Assembly: GCA_032718475.1 (NCBI GenBank)
Contig: JAUCBJ010000275.1
Coordinates: 1-56,680 of the forward strand
Length of the DNA stretch: 56,680 bases
DNA from: Nemertoderma westbladi
Taxonomy: Eukaryota > Xenacoelomorpha > Nemertodermatida > Nemertodermatidae
Direction: 5' to 3'
Positions 51,801 through 56,680 of the stretch are shown here, one piece after another; the stretch's first letter is position 1, and each line of letters starts with the position of its first letter. The translations under genes were made by a program, and so were the position numbers. The notes beneath the pieces were generated by a model, which saw only the letters and a list, made by a program, of their open reading frames with translations, made no database searches and was not told where the DNA came from.

Positions 51801-54800
51801 TCTAGAGGAAACCTACACTACCATATATGTTGCATATATCTTCTAGAGGAGACCTACACTACCATATATGTTGCATATATCTTCTAGAGGAGACCTACAC
51901 TACCATATATGTTGCATATATCTTCTAGAGGAGACCTACACTACCATATATGTTGCATATATCTTCTAGAGGAGACCTACACTACCATATATGTTGCATA
52001 TATCTTCTAGAGGAGACCTACACTACCATATATGTTGCATATATCTTCTAGAGGAAACCTACACTACCATATATGTTGCATATATCTTCTAGAGGAGACC
52101 TACACTACCATATATGTTGCATATATCTTCTAGAGGAGACCTACACTACCATATATGTTGCATATATCTTCTAGAGGAGACCTACACTACCATATATGTT
52201 ACATATATCTTCTAGAGGAGACCTACACTACCATATATGTTGCATATATCTTCTAGAGGAGACCTACACTACCATATATGTTGCATATATCTTCTAGAGG
52301 AGACCTACACTACCATATATGTTGCATATATCTTCTAGAGGAGACCTACACTACCATATATGTTGCATATATCTTCTAGAGGAGACCTACACTACCATAT
52401 ATGTTACATATATCTTCTAGAGGAGACCTACACTACCATATATGTTGCATATATCTTCTAGAGGAGACCTACACTACCATATATGTTACATATATCTTCT
52501 AGAGGAAACCTACACTACCATATATGTTGCATATATCTTCTAGAGGAACCTACACTACCATATATGTTACATATATCTTCTAGAGGAAACCTACACTACC
52601 ATATATGTTGCATATATCTTCTAGAGGAAACCTACACTACCATATATGTTGCATATATCTTCTAGAGGAGACCTACACTACCATATATGTTGCATATATC
52701 TTCTAGAGGAGACCTACACTACCATATATGTTGCATATATCTTCTAGAGGAGACCTACACTACCATATATGTTGCATATATCTTCTAGAGGAGACCTACA
52801 CTACCATATATGTTGCATATATCTTCTAGAGGAAACCTACACTACCATATATGTTGCATATATCTTCTAGAGGAGACCTACACTACCATATATGTTGCAT
52901 ATATCTTCTAGAGGAGACCTACACTACCATATATGTTGCATATATCTTCTAGAGGAGACCTACACTACCATATATGTTGCATATATCTTCTAGAGGAGAC
53001 CTACACTACCATATATGTTGCATATATCTTCTAGAGGAGACCTACACTACCATATATGTTGCATATATCTTCTAGAGGAGACCTACACTACCATATATGT
53101 TACATATATCTTCTAGAGGAAACCTACACTACCATATATGTTGCATATATCTTCTAGAGGAGACCTACACTACCATATATGTTGCATATATCTTCTAGAG
53201 GAGACCTACACTACCATATATGTTGCATATATCTTCTAGAGGAGACCTACACTACCATATATGTTGCATATATCTTCTAGAGGAGACCTACACTACCATA
53301 TATGTTGCATATATCTTCTAGAGGAGACCTACACTACCATATATGTTACATATATCTTCTAGAGGAAACCTACACTACCATATATGTTGCATATATCTTC
53401 TAGAGGAGACCTACACTACCATATATGTTGCATATATCTTCTAGAGGAGACCTACACTACCATATATGTTACATATATCTTCTAGAGGAAACCTACACTA
53501 CCATATATGTTGCATATATCTTCTAGAGGAGACCTACACTACCATATATGTTGCATATATCTTCTAGAGGAGACCTACACTACCATATATGTTGCATATA
53601 TCTTCTAGAGGAGACCTACACTACCATATATGTTGCATATATCTTCTAGAGGAGACCTACACTACCATATATGTTGCATATATCTTCTAGAGGAGACCTA
53701 CACTACCATATATGTTGCATATATCTTCTAGAGGAGACCTACACTACCATATATGTTGCATATATCTTCTAGAGGAGACCTACACTACCATATATGTTGC
53801 ATATATCTTCTAGAGGAGACCTACACTACCATATATGTTGCATATATCTTCTAGAGGAGACCTACACTACCATATATGTTGCATATATCTTCTAGAGGAG
53901 ACCTACACTACCATATATGTTGCATATATCTTCTAGAGGAGACCTACACTACCATATATGTTGCATATATCTTCTAGAGGAGACCTACACTACCATATAT
54001 GTTGCATATATCTTCTAGAGGAGACCTACACTACCATATATGTTGCATATATCTTCTAGAGGAGACCTACACTACCATATATGTTGCATATATCTTCTAG
54101 AGGAGACCTACACTACCATATATGTTGCATATATCTTCTAGAGGAGACCTACACTACCATATATGTTGCATATATCTTCTAGAGGAGACCTACACTACCA
54201 TATATGTTGCATATATCTTCTAGAGGAGACCTACACTACCATATATGTTGCATATATCTTCTAGAGGAGACCTACACTACCATATATGTTGCATATATCT
54301 TCTAGAGGAGACCTACACTACCATATATGTTGCATATATCTTCTAGAGGAGACCTACACTACCATATATGTTGCATATATCTTCTAGAGGAGACCTACAC
54401 TACCATATATGTTGCATATATCTTCTAGAGGAGACCTACACTACCATATATGTTGCATATATCTTCTAGAGGAGACCTACACTACCATATATGTTGCATA
54501 TATCTTCTAGAGGAGACCTACACTACCATATATGTTGCATATATCTTCTAGAGGAGACCTACACTACCATATATGTTGCATATATCTTCTAGAGGAGACC
54601 TACACTACCATATATGTTGCATATATCTTCTAGAGGAGACCTACACTACCATATATGTTGCATATATCTTCTAGAGGAGACCTACACTACCATATATGTT
54701 GCATATATCTTCTAGAGGAGACCTACACTACCATATATGTTGCATATATCTTCTAGAGGAGACCTACACTACCATATATGTTGCATATATCTTCTAGAGG

Positions 54801-56680
54801 AGACCTACACTACCATATATGTTGCATATATCTTCTAGAGGAGACCTACACTACCATATATGTTGCATATATCTTCTAGAGGAGACCTACACTACCATAT
54901 ATGTTGCATATATCTTCTAGAGGAGACCTACACTACCATATATGTTGCATATATCTTCTAGAGGAGACCTACACTACCATATATGTTGCATATATCTTCT
55001 AGAGGAGACCTACACTACCATATATGTTGCATATATCTTCTAGAGGAGACCTACACTACCATATATGTTGCATATATCTTCTAGAGGAGACCTACACTAC
55101 CATATATGTTGCATATATCTTCTAGAGGAGACCTACACTACCATATATGTTGCATATATCTTCTAGAGGAGACCTACACTACCATATATGTTGCATATAT
55201 CTTCTAGAGGAGACCTACACTACCATATATGTTGCATATATCTTCTAGAGGAGACCTACACTACCATATATGTTGCATATATCTTCTAGAGGAGACCTAC
55301 ACTACCATATATGTTGCATATATCTTCTAGAGGAGACCTACACTACCATATATGTTGCATATATCTTCTAGAGGAGACCTACACTACCATATATGTTGCA
55401 TATATCTTCTAGAGGAGACCTACACTACCATATATGTTGCATATATCTTCTAGAGGAGACCTACACTACCATATATGTTGCATATATCTTCTAGAGGAGA
55501 CCTACACTACCATATATGTTGCATATATCTTCTAGAGGAGACCTACACTACCATATATGTTGCATATATCTTCTAGAGGAGACCTACACTACCATATATG
55601 TTGCATATATCTTCTAGAGGAGACCTACACTACCATATATGTTGCATATATCTTCTAGAGGAGACCTACACTACCATATATGTTGCATATATCTTCTAGA
55701 GGAGACCTACACTACCATATATGTTGCATATATCTTCTAGAGGAGACCTACACTACCATATATGTTGCATATATCTTCTAGAGGAGACCTACACTACCAT
55801 ATATGTTGCATATATCTTCTAGAGGAGACCTACACTACCATATATGTTGCATATATCTTCTAGAGGAGACCTACACTACCATATATGTTGCATATATCTT
55901 CTAGAGGAGACCTACACTACCATATATGTTGCATATATCTTCTAGAGGAGACCTACACTACCATATATGTTGCATATATCTTCTAGAGGAGACCTACACT
56001 ACCATATATGTTGCATATATCTTCTAGAGGAGACCTACACTACCATATATGTTGCATATATCTTCTAGAGGAGACCTACACTACCATATATGTTGCATAT
56101 ATCTTCTAGAGGAGACCTACACTACCATATATGTTGCATATATCTTCTAGAGGAGACCTACACTACCATATATGTTGCATATATCTTCTAGAGGAGACCT
56201 ACACTACCATATATGTTGCATATATCTTCTAGAGGAGACCTACACTACCATATATGTTGCATATATCTTCTAGAGGAGACCTACACTACCATATATGTTG
56301 CATATATCTTCTAGAGGAGACCTACACTACCATATATGTTGCATATATCTTCTAGAGGAGACCTACACTACCATATATGTTGCATATATCTTCTAGAGGA
56401 GACCTACACTACCATATATGTTGCATATATCTTCTAGAGGAGACCTACACTACCATATATGTTGCATATATCTTCTAGAGGAGACCTACACTACCATATA
56501 TGTTGCATATATCTTCTAGAGGAGACCTACACTACCATATATGTTGCATATATCTTCTAGAGGAGACCTACACTACCATATATGTTGCATATATCTTCTA
56601 GAGGAGACCTACACTACCATATATGTTGCATATATCTTCTAGAGGAGACCTACACTACCATATATGTTGCATATATCTTC
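48896..56680 (+). repeat. 41-bp satellite array, about 190 copies, continuing past the window end
   Basis: A strict 41-bp period; GAGACCTACACTACC starts at 48901 and its GATACC variant at 48942. Each unit contains TCTAGAGGAGACC, an XbaI site (TCTAGA), and a perfect 7-bp inverted repeat ATATATG-TTG-CATATAT. Variants include GAGGAAACC, GTTACATAT, a two-base-short CATATGTTGC (near 49899 and 51783) and a one-base-short GAGGAACC (near 52543). They are concentrated between about 49.7 and 53.5 kb. From about 53.5 kb to the end the units look identical. A 60-codon open frame at 52483-52665 is caused by a short unit and is not a gene. The true length is unknown because the array is cut by the window end. 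Confidence 0.97.

Noticed and set aside
52483-52665. 60-codon open frame in the 41-bp array
   Set aside because: It is produced by a one-base-short unit that shifts the frame, and consists only of repeat.

Overview
The window looks like eukaryotic, probably invertebrate-metazoan, repeat-rich DNA. The evidence is several kilobase-scale satellite arrays, AT-rich unique DNA, remnants of non-LTR-type retroelements, and one gene that resembles the animal ciliary coiled-coil protein CCDC166. Nothing bacterial (operons, Shine-Dalgarno sites, IS elements) is visible. I cannot name the species. By my coordinates about 91% of the window is tandem repeat.

Layout: 1-169 is a short unique flank. 170-36776 is a 36.6-kb satellite of about 704 copies of a 52-bp unit, with nested higher-order repeats of 624 bp, about 3.4-6.4 kb and about 8.1 kb. 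36777-37098 is the 3' end of a retroelement-type ORF (copy A) plus an AT-rich tail. 37099-43169 is a hexamer array (TGTACC and variants). 43170-43903 is a second fragment of the same protein family (copy B); it is 5'-truncated, has AATAAA and an A-tail, and is flanked by an 11-bp direct repeat, so it looks like a retrotransposition into the hexamer array. That array resumes at 43904-44524.

44525-48895 is the only sizeable non-satellite stretch. It holds the CCDC166-like gene on the minus strand (45430-46326), a perfect RFX-type X-box about 0.5 kb upstream of it, a GC-rich inverted repeat, a decayed LINE reverse-transcriptase remnant (47352-47680), and a 13-bp minisatellite fused to that remnant (47682-48437). 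48896-56680 is a 41-bp satellite of about 190 copies that runs off the window end.

The only convincing cellular gene is the CCDC166-like one, with a plausible cilium-type regulatory site. Elsewhere the content is satellite expansion and retroelement debris. Two junction types recur: satellite next to the 3' end of a retroelement ORF (52-bp array/copy A, copy A/hexamer array, LINE remnant/13-bp array), and retroelement inserted within a satellite (copy B). Long open frames in the hexamer and 13-bp arrays are consequences of repeat periodicity, and I do not call them genes.
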